This document shows, in pieces, positions 46,281 to 55,920 of a stretch of 64,000 nucleotides of DNA. This DNA is from an uncultured Chloroflexales bacterium. Its GTDB lineage: Bacteria > Chloroflexota > Chloroflexia > Chloroflexales > Chloroflexaceae. Both the position numbers and the translations under genes were made by a program. The notes beneath the pieces are model-generated. The model ran no database searches. It saw only the letters and a program-made list of their open reading frames with translations, and was not told the origin of the DNA. The stretch is taken from positions 1 through 64,000 of the forward strand of contig CAKZSI010000009.1 in NCBI GenBank assembly GCA_937918935.1, read 5' to 3'. Every line of letters starts with the position of its first letter. The stretch's first letter is position 1.

Positions 46281-46416
46281 GCGGGCTGAAGCCCTCGCTG
46301 AGGTCCTGGAAGCCCCTGCGGGGCTGGTGCGTAAGCGGCTGTTGGAGGGCTTCAGCCCGCCGCGTGCTTCTGGTGGGGTGGCGCAAGTCATAGGGGCGGG
46401 TTCTGAACCCGCCCCT
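46281..46416. repeat. Nested inverted repeats downstream of valS
   Basis: Perfect 16-bp inverted repeat GCGGGCTGAAGCCCTC (46281-46296) / GAGGGCTTCAGCCCGC (46345-46360), with an inner hairpin AGCCCC-TGC-GGGGCT (46311-46325). A separate 11-bp hairpin AGGGGCGGGTT-CTG-AACCCGCCCCT (46392-46416) lies six bases beyond the valS stop and may act as its terminator. No gene occupies the 46120-46421 gap. Confidence 0.8.
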
Positions 46417-46421
46417 CCTGT

Positions 46422-49160
46422 TCACAACTCCGCCAGGCGGGTGCGTAGTTTCTCCAGGGTCGCGCGCGCCAGTTCCAGACCCTCGCGCTCGCGTTCCACC
46501 ACCTGAAGCGGCGCTCGCGAAACAAAGCCATCATTGGCGAGTCTGGCCTCGCGGCGCGCCACGTCGGCCTCGGTCGCCTCAAGCTCTTTCCGCAGCCGCG
46601 CGCGTTCGGCCTCCAGGTCGATCAGGCCGGCCAGGGGCAGGTAGCATTCCACGCTGCCGATGACGATCGATGCGGCGTGGGTGGGCCGGCGCTCCAGGCG
46701 CTCAACAATCGTCAGTTCATCGGCCTTCACGCGGCTCAGGCGCGCAATCAGTGGGGCCTGGGCGCGCAGCATCGCGGCCTGCTCGCCGGCGGCAATCGTT
46801 GCCGTGACCCAGCGTGCCGCCTCGACCTTAAACTCGCTGCGGGCGTTGCGGATGGCCACGATCAACTCGCGCACCAGTTCCCAATCGCGCTCGGCGATCT
46901 CGTCCAGCGGCGCGGGTTCGTCCACGGGGTAGGCGGCGAGCATAATTGAGCGCGGCGCTTCGGGGTAGTGGCTGGCCATAGCGGCGTCACCCACCAGGTA
47001 TTGCCAGAGTTCCTCGGTGACGTAGGGCATAAAGGGGTGCAGCAGCCGCAGGCTTCCTTCGAGGATGGTGTAGAGCGTGGCCCGTGTCGTCCGCTGCGCC
47101 TCGGGGGCATCTTCGAGTTGCACCTTGGCCGCCTCGACGTACCAGTCGGCGAACTCGCCCCAGAGGAAGTCGTGGATCTGCCGCCCGGCCTCACCGAAAT
47201 TGTAGCCCTCCATCAGCCGGTCAACGTCGCGCACCAGCCGGCCGTAGCATGAGAGGATCCAGCGGTCGGCGAGGGAGAAGGCCGCGGGGGGCAGACCGTA
47301 GGCCAGTTCGCGCTCCTCACCGAGTTTGCCCAGCACGAAGCGGGTGATGTTCCACAGCTTGTTGGCGAAATTGCGCGCCCCCTCGATGCGCTGCGGGTTC
47401 AGGTTCAGATCCTGGCCGGGGGCGCCGCTGGTTGCCAGGGTATAGCGCAGGGCGTCGGTGCCGTAGCGCTCCATCACCTCCAGCGGATTGACCACGTTGC
47501 CGTAGCTCTTCGACATTTTTCGCCCGTGCTCATCGCGCACCAGGCCGTGCAGGTAGACAGTGTGGAAGGGCGGCACTCCGGTGAGGTAGCAGCCCATCAT
47601 CATCATGCGCGCAACCCAGAAGAAGAGGATGTCGTACCCCGTCTCCATCACCGAGGTGGGGTAGAACTCGCGCATATCCGAGGTATCGTCGGGCCAGCCC
47701 AGTGTCGAGAAGGGCCAGAGACCCGAACTGAACCACGTATCGAGCACATCGGGGTCCTGCGTGGCCCCGGCGGGTGGCTGCTCATCGGGGCCGGGGACGA
47801 CGAAGCTGCCATCGGGCAGGTACCAGACGGGGATGCGGTGGCCCCACCAGAGCTGTCGGGAGATGCACCAGTCTTCGATGTTCTCCAGCCAGTGGAAGTA
47901 GACCTTCTCGAAGTGTTCGGGAATGATCCGCGTGCGGCCCTCGCGCACGGCGGCGAGGGCCAGGTCGGCCAGGGGGCGTGTGCGCACGAACCACTGCTCG
48001 GAGAGCAACGGTTCGATCACCTCGCCACCGCGCTGGCTGATACCCACGCTCATGGTGTGCGGCTCGGTTTTGACCAGCATGCCCTCGCGCTCCAGATCGT
48101 TGAGCAGAGCCGCGCGGGCCGCGAAGCGGTCCATCCCGGCATAGGGGCCGCCTTCCTCGTTGATCGTCGCATCTTTATTCATGATGTTGATCATGGGAAG
48201 GTGATGGCGCTTCGCCACCTCGTAGTCGTTCTTGTCGTGGGCCGGGGTGATCTTCACCGCGCCCGAGCCGAACTCCTTATCCACATACCCATCGGCAATA
48301 ATCGGGATCTGGCGGCCCAGGGCGGGCAGCAGCGCCACGCGCCCGACCATGGCCGCATAGCGCTCATCGTCGGGGGCGACGGCCACCGCAGTATCGCCCA
48401 GGATGGTCTCCGGGCGGGTAGTGGCGACGGTGATCCAGGTCGTGGCCCCTTCAGCCCAGCGCCCCGACCCCCAGGGATGCGCCGGCCCATTCCAGCCGGA
48501 GTCGATCACCGGGTAGCGCACGTACCAGATCGAGACATTGCGCTGTTCGTATTCCACCTCCAGGTCACTCACGGCCGTCTGGAGTGCAGGCGACCAGTTG
48601 ACCAGGTAGGTGCCGCGATAGATCAGCCCATCGTCGTAGAGGCGCTTGAAGGCGGTGTGCACCGCGCGCGAGAGACCGGCGTCGAGGGTGAAGCGTTCGC
48701 GCGACCAGTCGCACGAGGCGCCCAGGCGGCGCAACTGGCGGGTAATCTCGCCGCCGTACTTCTCTTTCCACTCCCAGGTGCGGCGCAGAAACTCCTCGCG
48801 CCCGACGGCCTGGCGGCTCGTGCCCTCGCTCAGCAGCAATTTCTCTACCTGGGTCTGGGTGGCGATGCCGGCGTGGTCGGTGCCGGGCACCCACAGGGTC
48901 TTGTAGCCCTGCATACGTCGCCAGCGGATCAGCAGATCCTCGATGGTGACGAACATGGCGTGGCCGAGGTGCAACTCACCGGTAACGTTGGGCGGCGGAA
49001 TGGAGATGACGAATGGCGGGCGCGGGGCATCGTCGCGGGGCGCGAAGAAGCCGCTCCGTTCCCACCACGCATAGAGGCGCTGCTCAACCTGCTGGTGTTC
49101 GTAGGCTCTGGCCATCTCGGGGGGGCGCCGGGGGGCGCTGGCCGGGGTGTCTGTCGTCAT
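46422..49160 (-). CDS. valS: Valyl-tRNA synthetase
   Basis: About 912 residues, class I synthetase charging tRNA-Val. HIGH motif in PPNVTGELHLGHAMF, KMSKS in GRKMSKSYGNVVNPLE, the editing domain between them (TTRPETILGDTAVAV), and a C-terminal coiled coil (LEAERARLRKELEATEADVARRE). Typical ValS length and domain order. ATG 49160 follows GAGGAG at 4 bases. No T-box or other leader could be recognised in the 168 bases upstream. The next gene upstream is on the same strand but unrelated. Confidence 0.98.
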   Translation of the reverse strand: MTTDTPASAPRRPPEMARAYEHQQVEQRLYAWWERSGFFAPRDDAPRPPFVISIPPPNVTGELHLGHAMFVTIEDLLIRWRRMQGYKTLWVPGTDHAGIATQTQVEKLLLSEGTSRQAVGREEFLRRTWEWKEKYGGEITRQLRRLGASCDWSRERFTLDAGLSRAVHTAFKRLYDDGLIYRGTYLVNWSPALQTAVSDLEVEYEQRNVSIWYVRYPVIDSGWNGPAHPWGSGRWAEGATTWITVATTRPETILGDTAVAVAPDDERYAAMVGRVALLPALGRQIPIIADGYVDKEFGSGAVKITPAHDKNDYEVAKRHHLPMINIMNKDATINEEGGPYAGMDRFAARAALLNDLEREGMLVKTEPHTMSVGISQRGGEVIEPLLSEQWFVRTRPLADLALAAVREGRTRIIPEHFEKVYFHWLENIEDWCISRQLWWGHRIPVWYLPDGSFVVPGPDEQPPAGATQDPDVLDTWFSSGLWPFSTLGWPDDTSDMREFYPTSVMETGYDILFFWVARMMMMGCYLTGVPPFHTVYLHGLVRDEHGRKMSKSYGNVVNPLEVMERYGTDALRYTLATSGAPGQDLNLNPQRIEGARNFANKLWNITRFVLGKLGEERELAYGLPPAAFSLADRWILSCYGRLVRDVDRLMEGYNFGEAGRQIHDFLWGEFADWYVEAAKVQLEDAPEAQRTTRATLYTILEGSLRLLHPFMPYVTEELWQYLVGDAAMASHYPEAPRSIMLAAYPVDEPAPLDEIAERDWELVRELIVAIRNARSEFKVEAARWVTATIAAGEQAAMLRAQAPLIARLSRVKADELTIVERLERRPTHAASIVIGSVECYLPLAGLIDLEAERARLRKELEATEADVARREARLANDGFVSRAPLQVVEREREGLELARATLEKLRTRLAEL

Positions 49161-49328
49161 AGGCTCCTCAACACGGGGGGCACGTTCAATCTCGTTGTAT
49201 TATAACATCCCCCCCGGAGGAGCAGACACCGGCAGAGCTTATGCAACATTTTTCGGGCAAGCCCCAGACTCCCCCGCCGGAGACAGGCGTTGCATCGGCC
49301 CTCACAGGGTACTTTGCGAGGGCGCCGC

Positions 49329-50045
49329 TCACTGCGCCAGCGTCGGGCGCGGCTGGACGACAATGCGCCAGCAGGCGACATCATCAAGCGGCACGTTGGT
49401 AAAATGCACCAGGCCGGTATGGTCGGTTTCGCCGCGAAAGCTCTGTTCAGCGGTCTCCAGGAACACCGTGCTGCCAGCCTGGTCGAACGGGTCAGCATCG
49501 GGCAGTTCGATGCAGATCCGTACCAGGCCCTGCTCGTCATCCTCATCCGGCGCGAGCACCTCAACAGTGATGTGCGGGTCGTCGTCGCTGGTTTGCGGAA
49601 CGGTATACGTATAGCGCAGGCGCAGGCCGACGGCGCGGGTCAGGGCGGGCGGGCGCATAAGGGCCAGCAGCGGTTCGGAGAACTGGACCACGATCAGGTC
49701 GAGAAAGCGAGCAACCGTCGATTGAACGCCGGAAGCCGCTGCGGCCAGGGCGCCCAGCGGCGCAGGTGGAGTGCGCAGGAAGCTCAGGTCGGGCACGGGC
49801 GGCTCGGGGAAGCTGACCGCTTCGTGGCCGTAGAGCGCCTCCAGGGTGGCGCGCAACGCCTCGGCCTCTGTGCGACAACTGGCGCAGCCTTCCAGGTGCG
49901 CCCCGACCTCGCGTAGCGTCGTTGTAAGTGGCTGCCCAAGCAGCACTGCTGTTACGTATTCGGGAAGAATGGCCAGCACCTGAAGATGAAAGGCGGTGCT
50001 GTCGCCCTTCGCCAGGCCATCACCATACGCGGCCCCAGGTTCCAT
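49329..50045 (-). CDS. Soluble zinc-finger anti-sigma-like protein
   Basis: About 238 residues. The N-terminal half has a ZAS/zf-HC2-like motif with H and two C ligands (HLEGCASCRTEAE, about residues 50-62) in a helical context (VLAILPEYVTAVLLGQPL), as in zinc-containing anti-sigma factors. There is no TM segment, unlike most. The C-terminal half (RYTYTVPQTSDDDPHITVEV, LVHFTNVPLDDVACWRIVV) is beta-rich, resembling a Cna-B/carboxypeptidase-regulatory-type fold. It follows the sigma gene by 69 bases, with a hairpin between, so it is the likely sigma inhibitor. AAAGGA precedes the ATG. Confidence 0.75.
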   Translation of the reverse strand: MEPGAAYGDGLAKGDSTAFHLQVLAILPEYVTAVLLGQPLTTTLREVGAHLEGCASCRTEAEALRATLEALYGHEAVSFPEPPVPDLSFLRTPPAPLGALAAAASGVQSTVARFLDLIVVQFSEPLLALMRPPALTRAVGLRLRYTYTVPQTSDDDPHITVEVLAPDEDDEQGLVRICIELPDADPFDQAGSTVFLETAEQSFRGETDHTGLVHFTNVPLDDVACWRIVVQPRPTLAQ

Positions 50046-50069
50046 TCCGTGTATCCTTTCTCTGCCCCG

Positions 50070-50086
50070 GGAGGGCGTCGCCCTCC
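50070..50086. repeat. GGAGGGC-type intergenic hairpin inside the sigma operon
   Basis: GGAGGGC-GTC-GCCCTCC, 7-bp stem, in the gap between the sigma-factor stop and the anti-sigma-like start. It may reduce read-through and so lower inhibitor expression. Confidence 0.65.
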
Positions 50087-50114
50087 GGGATCAGCCTATC
50101 AAGCAGGGGTAGTG

Positions 50115-50906
50115 TCAGGACGCCCATTTCAAATCCAGTCCCCAATCCCGCGCCAGTTCTTGCCATACCGGCGAGGCGCGCAACTGGTTCAGGCCCCGCG
50201 AGCGCAGCACGTGCACACTGGCGATCGGCCTGGCCATGTATGTGCTGATCGTCTCATCATCCAGACCGGCGATAAACTTCAGCCAGACGGCCTCCAACTG
50301 GCGCCGTGCGCGTGGTTGCTGGCGCAGCACTTCGTCAAAGCAGGCCCGCACCCGCTGGCGCAGATCGGCGCGTATGGCCCCCTGCTCCGGGTCGCCATGC
50401 TCGGCGACGATCTGCCGCTCGTCCAGGAGTTCCAGGGGCAGGGCTACTGGCAGTCTGGTCCATAAAGGGCGCAGGACGTTGCGCAGTTCCAGCGCTGCGA
50501 TGGCCAGAAAGGCCCCCGGTGTATGGTAGCTGTCCAGCTTTTTCCAGATGCGCAGCAGGGTTTCGTTCACGGCCTCGGCCCGCACATCCGGCGCCAGATC
50601 GGCGCTTTCGCGAAAGGAAAGCCCATACAGGTAACGGTGCAACTCGGTGAACCCGAGGTTCTGGCGCTCGCGGCCCTCATCGCCCCGACACGCGCCGTAG
50701 AGGCACTGGCAGTACACGTTGATCGCCGCCCGCCACAGGTCCGTCACCTCGCTGCGCAAGACGCTTGCCTCAGTCCGCCGTGTGAACTCGTCAACGCTGA
50801 GGAGTTGCCAGCCGAACCGTTCTATCACCCGGATCACGGTCTGACGACACTGCTCATGCACACCATTCTCGGTCACACCCTTGTCGTCGAAGACGCCCTC
50901 AGTCAT
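50115..50906 (-). CDS. ECF-like RNA polymerase sigma factor
   Basis: About 263 residues, longer than usual ECF sigmas because of an N-terminal extension of about 70 residues. Region 2 is seen in VRAEAVNETLLRIWKKLDSY followed by TPGAFLAIAALELRNVLRPLW; region 4 in FDEVLRQQPRARRQLEAVWL and a helix-turn-helix LDDETISTYMARPIASVHVL. It would direct RNA polymerase to a specific regulon. Its operon places a metallopeptidase gene upstream (78-base gap) and an anti-sigma-like gene downstream. The extension could bind a partner. Confidence 0.85.
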   Translation of the reverse strand: MTEGVFDDKGVTENGVHEQCRQTVIRVIERFGWQLLSVDEFTRRTEASVLRSEVTDLWRAAINVYCQCLYGACRGDEGRERQNLGFTELHRYLYGLSFRESADLAPDVRAEAVNETLLRIWKKLDSYHTPGAFLAIAALELRNVLRPLWTRLPVALPLELLDERQIVAEHGDPEQGAIRADLRQRVRACFDEVLRQQPRARRQLEAVWLKFIAGLDDETISTYMARPIASVHVLRSRGLNQLRASPVWQELARDWGLDLKWAS

Positions 50907-50984
50907 GGGGGGAGTCGCACCTTCTGCTAGGGCGTCGCATTGCAGCGCAGGCCCATCTTCTAACCATAACCATGGACCGGGATG

Positions 50985-53099
50985 TTAGCCGCCAGGGGTC
51001 CAGTAGATCCGGTAGCGTTCAACCGGAGGCGCCCCTCGTTCACCGGTCAGCGCCGGGGCGGTTCCCAGGCCCTTCTGGAGCGGGAGTGCCACGTAGGGGA
51101 GCGCAGGCGCGTAGGTGACGTGCAATGTCCAGCGTTGCTCCTGCGTGTCCCAGCGGTAGATCAACAGATCGCCGCGGCGCTCGCGCGCGTCCCGGTCATA
51201 GTATAAAACAAGGGTGGCGGTATAATCCATAAGTAACACATTACTGGCAAGGCTAAAGATGTAACTTCGCGCCTCGGCGCCTTCGGGGAGGCGCTGTGCG
51301 CCTCCGATCAGGGTGGTGGTGACGATGCGCACCTGTTCGTCTTTGTCAGGTGGCGCGTCGGGAGCAGGCGAGGGCCGTGGCTGGCGGTTGTCCGGCTCGA
51401 CAAAGAAGAGCATAGCGTTGCCCTCGGCGGAGCCGGCAGTGATCGGCAGGCGCCCGCCGGTGGTTGAGTTTGGCCCGCCGCCCTGCGAGTAACTGGCGAC
51501 GAAAAAGGCGTCATCGGCCCAGCGCAGCAGCACGTGGCCATCGAGGTGCGGTACGGGGCGCGTCTCGGTGATCAGTGCAGCGGCATCAAGGTCGCGCAGC
51601 GCCAGGGGCGCGAGCGGAGCGTGGGGGCCGCAGGGGTAAATCTGTACGGCGTCGGGCTTCGGCCCATGCGCTTCGATCCGCGCCGCTACGGCCACCGGGT
51701 CGCGCGCGGCGCCTTCCACCGACTGCGGCAGCACGTCCACAAAGAAGGGCCGATCCAGCCCCGGCGGGGTAGCGTCGCCCCAGGCGAGCCGGGCCAACGC
51801 GCGCTGCCTCGGCGCTGCCGGGGTCGCCGGGGCCACGAAGCTGGCCCGCTGCACCCGCAGCGCGTCGTCGATCTGGCTGATGAGCAGGAGTTCGTCGCCG
51901 GTTTCGGCCCCGAAAAGGTGAAAGCCCTCGCGCTGATCGGCCGTGGAGACCTTGCCCTGGGCGATCAGCCCGCGGGGCATGCCGTCCTCGCCCCGAGGTT
52001 TGAGCACGTAGAGCCAGTGGGCCGTGTCGGGGCGCCGGGCCGAACCGGCCATCGCCCGCGCCAGTGGCTCGGCCAGGTCGAGGTACGCTTCCTGAGCCTG
52101 GTCCAGGCTGATGCCGACACCGGCGTGGTAGCGTGGCGCGGGAAGGTCAACGAAGACCGGCAGGGGCAGGGGCAAGGCCAGCGGCCCCTCCATCGGGCGC
52201 TGATCCCAGGGATCATCGGCGGGCAGGAGCGGAAAATTGGCCCGCAGGGTCTCGAAGATCGCGCGCCAGGGCGGCAGTTCGCTGATCTGGGTGGCGGCCA
52301 TCACACTGGCATCCACCGGCAGGGCCACCCGAGGCAGCGCCGCCCTGACCGCCGTCGCGCCCTTCGGCGCCCGTTCGCTCACCTGCCAGCGCCGCTGGCG
52401 CCCGCGCCGGACAAGTGTGGTATCCTCCAGATACCCGTCGTTGATGTTGAGCGCGTAGTGGCCCCACTCGTGGATCAGCGCCCGGTACCCCTCCGGCGCG
52501 TCCCAGGTCGAAAGGAGACCCGGGTCCTTCTGCCAGATGCCGCGGCCAACCCGAATGCTCTTGAACTTGCGGCCCTCGTGCAAGCCGTTGTTCCAGGCGC
52601 GGGGATGCACCCGGTTCGAGGCCAGCACCTGGATGTCGGCGCCGTCAAGCAGGGCCGGCCCGCCGATGACGACCTGGCCGAAGGCCATGTAGCCGTTGGT
52701 CACATCGTAGAGGAAATCCGAGGCCCGTCGCATAGCAACGCGGATCTGCTGGTAGGTGGCCGCCGAGGGTTGCCATTCGAGGGCCACGATCACGTTAAAT
52801 AGATACAGCACTGATCGGAACAACGGCTCGCCGTTGATCGCCGTCAGTGATCGGGCGCGTTCGTCGGGTGAGTAGGCCAGCCACTTCTCACGGAAGGGCG
52901 CCGAGTCGGGAAGGGCGCCGGGTTGGTCGAGCAAAGCGGGATCAGCGCGAACGAAGGCTTCCTGCTGGGTCGCGGTACGCTCCGCATTCGCGCTGTGCAG
53001 ATAGGTGAGCCTGACCGCCTTGCAGCCCGCCGCCGCCTCACCGTGGCTGGCCGCATCGAACTGGAAAGGCAGGTCCAGGAGATAGCGCTCGTCGTCCAT
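50985..53099 (-). CDS. Large cytosolic HEXXH metallopeptidase-like protein
   Basis: About 704 residues without a signal peptide. A zinc-peptidase motif is visible at H210-E211-H214 (ALIHEWGHYALNINDGYLED), somewhat like the HEWxH motif of CLCA-type metallopeptidases, which are followed by an acidic residue. The rest is Pro/Asp-rich beta structure (IYPCGPHAPLAPLALRDLDA, RVQRASFVAPAT). Family otherwise not recognised. GGAG lies 9 bases before the ATG. It is the first gene of the sigma/anti-sigma operon, and divergent from the CHAT gene across 214 bases. It may process the inhibitor or another target. Confidence 0.7.
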   Translation of the reverse strand: MDDERYLLDLPFQFDAASHGEAAAGCKAVRLTYLHSANAERTATQQEAFVRADPALLDQPGALPDSAPFREKWLAYSPDERARSLTAINGEPLFRSVLYLFNVIVALEWQPSAATYQQIRVAMRRASDFLYDVTNGYMAFGQVVIGGPALLDGADIQVLASNRVHPRAWNNGLHEGRKFKSIRVGRGIWQKDPGLLSTWDAPEGYRALIHEWGHYALNINDGYLEDTTLVRRGRQRRWQVSERAPKGATAVRAALPRVALPVDASVMAATQISELPPWRAIFETLRANFPLLPADDPWDQRPMEGPLALPLPLPVFVDLPAPRYHAGVGISLDQAQEAYLDLAEPLARAMAGSARRPDTAHWLYVLKPRGEDGMPRGLIAQGKVSTADQREGFHLFGAETGDELLLISQIDDALRVQRASFVAPATPAAPRQRALARLAWGDATPPGLDRPFFVDVLPQSVEGAARDPVAVAARIEAHGPKPDAVQIYPCGPHAPLAPLALRDLDAAALITETRPVPHLDGHVLLRWADDAFFVASYSQGGGPNSTTGGRLPITAGSAEGNAMLFFVEPDNRQPRPSPAPDAPPDKDEQVRIVTTTLIGGAQRLPEGAEARSYIFSLASNVLLMDYTATLVLYYDRDARERRGDLLIYRWDTQEQRWTLHVTYAPALPYVALPLQKGLGTAPALTGERGAPPVERYRIYWTPGG

Positions 53100-53313
53100 G
53101 GAGATGCTCCGATCTGGAAAGTTGCCCGCCTATGCCTCGTGAGGTCTGGGTTGCCCGGTTACCCGGTTACATTCTGGGAGGCGCAGTTCTGCCACACTCT
53201 CCCAGCAGACAGAGGCGTGGAGAAACCTGGTTTCCTCACCCTCCTTCAAACGGCGCGTTCGGCGACTTCGTGTATCCTCGCAGCCAGGTGTAAACCATCC
53301 ACACGAGTGTGCC

Positions 53314-55920
53314 ATGTCTGGTTCCACATCGCTCGACATCGTGCGTTGCGCCATTTTTGAACACTTCGATCGGGCCATGCTGCGCGCCGTGCTCGAACTC
53401 GACGATGACAGGGCGCAGGCGGTACTGGCACGGGCAGAGATTGAACGTATCGGGCCCGACCTTTTCGCGCCGCGCTTTGAGGCCCGGCGCGAGTTGCTGG
53501 CACGCCTGCGGGCCGAGGCCGCCCCCGAGGAGCGCGCGTTGCACCAGCGGGCCTTTGACCATCTGATGGATCGTCTGGCCAATACGGGCGCGAACGCCCC
53601 CTGGCTCATGGCGGCCTGTCTGCACCACCTGGAGGCCCTGCGCGACCTGAACCTGGACTACATGCGCTGGCACAAGGTGAGCGCAATGATCGCCCGCGTG
53701 CGCACCCTGGCTCGTGCATGCGAACCGGATCACGCTGATCGACTGGCACTGCTCGAAGCGTACCATGCTTTTCGCCAGCAGGCGTATGCGCAGAGTGAGC
53801 AGATTATCGAGCAACTCCTGCATCGCGCCGATCTGCCCCCGCGCCGGCGCGGCGAGGCGCTGGTAACGCGCGGCCTCTGTGCGATGAACCAGGCCCGCAA
53901 CGAGGCCGCGCTCGCCGACTTCGCGGAAGCGGAGGCCCTCGGTGTAGCCGCCGACGATGCGGCGCTGCAGGCCCGTGCCCTGGTGAACGCCAGTTGCGTG
54001 TACAATCTGCTCCATCGCTTCGAGCGCGCCCTGGAGTTGAGCGATCGCGGGTTGGCCCATTACCGCCAGGCGGGTGATCTCTACGGCGCCGCCTTTGCGC
54101 TCTATATGCGCGCCAACAATGCGCTCTACCTGGGGCGCTGGGAACCAGCCATCGCCGACCTGGACCAGGCCGCGGCGATCTACCACGCTGCGGGGATGCA
54201 GGCCCGCCTGGCCTCGATCGACTGGGCGCGCGGCTTTCTGCATCAACTGCTCGGCAACGAGGCGGAGAGCCTGGCAGCCTACGAGCGCGCCCTGGTGATT
54301 GCCACCTCCGCCGAGCATGGTAATGCCGTCCTCGCCGCTGACATCTTCACCGAACTGGGTCTGATCTACCAGTTGCAGGATCGCTGGGATGATGCCGACG
54401 CGGCCTTCCGCCGGGCGATCGCGCTCCAGGAGGAGTTGGGGAACACGCTGGGCCAGGCCCTGCTGATGCACCGCCACGCCCAGTTCCTTGACCGCCGCGG
54501 CGCCCGCAGGGCCGCCCTGGCCACCCTGCGCGAGGCCGTTGATCTGCTGGAAACCTTGCGCGTCGCGACCTATGCCGAAGACCTGAAGATCAGCCTGCTG
54601 GGCACTGCCGAACAGGTGTATGAAACCATCATCCTGACCTACCTGGAGCAGGGCGATACCGAGAGCGCCTTTGCCTACGTCGAGCGGGCGCGGGCGCGCG
54701 CCTTTCTCGACCTGGTGGCGCGCCGTGATGCACCGGACGGTACGCTTGCGCAACGGCCCACCGTCACCCTGTCCGATGTGCAAGGCTGCATCGCCTCCAA
54801 CGCCCTGGTGCTCGAATACTTCTGCATCGGCGTGCTGCCGCCCGGCGACTCCTTCATGGCGCGCATCCCTTCTACCAACACCCGGCTGCGCGATCTCGTG
54901 CGCCCGCAGCCGGAGATCCTGCTCTTTGCCATTACCCGTGAGACGGTTCAGGTGCAACGGATCGCCTTCGATCCGAACCTGCTGCGCCCGCCGGCCAACG
55001 ACCCGACGCCGGGGTGGCGCCTGGTGACGCAACGCAAGCTGCGCTGGATGTACGACCGGCTGATTGCCCCGATCGAGAGCCTCCTGATCAGTTGCGCCGT
55101 GGTCCATCTTGTTCCCCATGGGCCGTTGCACTACGTTCCCTTTGCTGCCCTGGCAACTCCGCGGGGTGGCGCCCTGCTCGACGCCGCCGGGCCGGCCCTG
55201 ACCTTCGCGCCCAGCGCCACAGTGCTCTGCGACTGCCTGGCGCGACCCCCAGGCGCCGGAACGATGAGCCTCGCCCTGGGGTACAACTATCGGGGCGAGG
55301 CGCGGCTGTTTCTGGCCGAGCACGAGGTCCAGATCGTCGGGGCGATGCTCGATGCCCGGGTGATTGTTGGCGATCCGGCCAAGCGCGCCGACCTGTTCGC
55401 CTCCGGCCCCGACCTGCGCTGCCTGCATATCGCTGGCCATGCTGTGTATCGGGCCAGCGATCCGCTTGGTTCCTACCTCTGCCTGGGCGCCGATGACAAC
55501 CTCGATGCCCGCACGCTGATGAGCGAGTTGCAACTGCGCGATACCCTGGTGACGCTGAACGCCTGTACCTCGGGCCTCAGCCAGGTGGCCTCCGGGGATG
55601 AGTTGCTCGGGTTGCCGCGGGCTTTCCTCTACGCCGGCGCAGCGACGATTGTCTGCGCGCTCCACGAGATTGACGATATCGCTGCCTACGTTCTTATGGT
55701 ATTGTTCTACACGAATCTTGCAGTGGGAGCATCGCCCGCTGAAGCCATTCATCAGGCGCAACTCGCGCTCCGCGATTCGGATCGAGAAACGGTAGTGGCC
55801 CTGCTGCAACGTTCAGGCGCCGCAACCCCCCAGGCCCTCGCGGCCCTGGAAGGCTATGACCGGCATCCCTTCGCGCATCCACGGTTCTGGGCCGCGTTTA
55901 TGCTGGTTGGAAAACCCTAG
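53314..55920 (+). CDS. TPR-CHAT (caspase-fold) protease
   Basis: About 868 residues. Residues about 60-470 are helical repeats of TPR type (ALADFAEAEALGVAADDAAL, ALELSDRGLAHYRQAGDLYG, ALVIATSAEHGNAVLAADIF). The C-terminal CHAT domain (about 560-868) has the cysteine-protease dyad H709 (LHIAGHAVYRASDP) and C751 (LNACTSGLSQVASGDELLG), with the usual ATIVCALHEIDD and PAEAIHQAQLAL following. CHAT proteases are caspase-like and cut specific targets when the TPR region receives a signal. It is divergent from the sigma/anti-sigma/metallopeptidase operon. No CRISPR or toxin genes adjoin it. Start context is weak. Confidence 0.93.
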   Translation: MSGSTSLDIVRCAIFEHFDRAMLRAVLELDDDRAQAVLARAEIERIGPDLFAPRFEARRELLARLRAEAAPEERALHQRAFDHLMDRLANTGANAPWLMAACLHHLEALRDLNLDYMRWHKVSAMIARVRTLARACEPDHADRLALLEAYHAFRQQAYAQSEQIIEQLLHRADLPPRRRGEALVTRGLCAMNQARNEAALADFAEAEALGVAADDAALQARALVNASCVYNLLHRFERALELSDRGLAHYRQAGDLYGAAFALYMRANNALYLGRWEPAIADLDQAAAIYHAAGMQARLASIDWARGFLHQLLGNEAESLAAYERALVIATSAEHGNAVLAADIFTELGLIYQLQDRWDDADAAFRRAIALQEELGNTLGQALLMHRHAQFLDRRGARRAALATLREAVDLLETLRVATYAEDLKISLLGTAEQVYETIILTYLEQGDTESAFAYVERARARAFLDLVARRDAPDGTLAQRPTVTLSDVQGCIASNALVLEYFCIGVLPPGDSFMARIPSTNTRLRDLVRPQPEILLFAITRETVQVQRIAFDPNLLRPPANDPTPGWRLVTQRKLRWMYDRLIAPIESLLISCAVVHLVPHGPLHYVPFAALATPRGGALLDAAGPALTFAPSATVLCDCLARPPGAGTMSLALGYNYRGEARLFLAEHEVQIVGAMLDARVIVGDPAKRADLFASGPDLRCLHIAGHAVYRASDPLGSYLCLGADDNLDARTLMSELQLRDTLVTLNACTSGLSQVASGDELLGLPRAFLYAGAATIVCALHEIDDIAAYVLMVLFYTNLAVGASPAEAIHQAQLALRDSDRETVVALLQRSGAATPQALAALEGYDRHPFAHPRFWAAFMLVGKP

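Noticed and set aside
47526-49205. Plus-strand open frame of about 560 residues opposite valS
   Set aside because: Antisense shadow of valyl-tRNA synthetase.
49161-49328. T-box leader upstream of valS
   Set aside because: No T-box sequence, specifier stem or terminator/antiterminator could be identified in the 168 bases.
53236-55809. An 857-residue minus-strand open frame opposite the TPR-CHAT gene
   Set aside because: The plus-strand protein has recognisable TPR and CHAT domains with both catalytic residues; the antisense frame has no family features.
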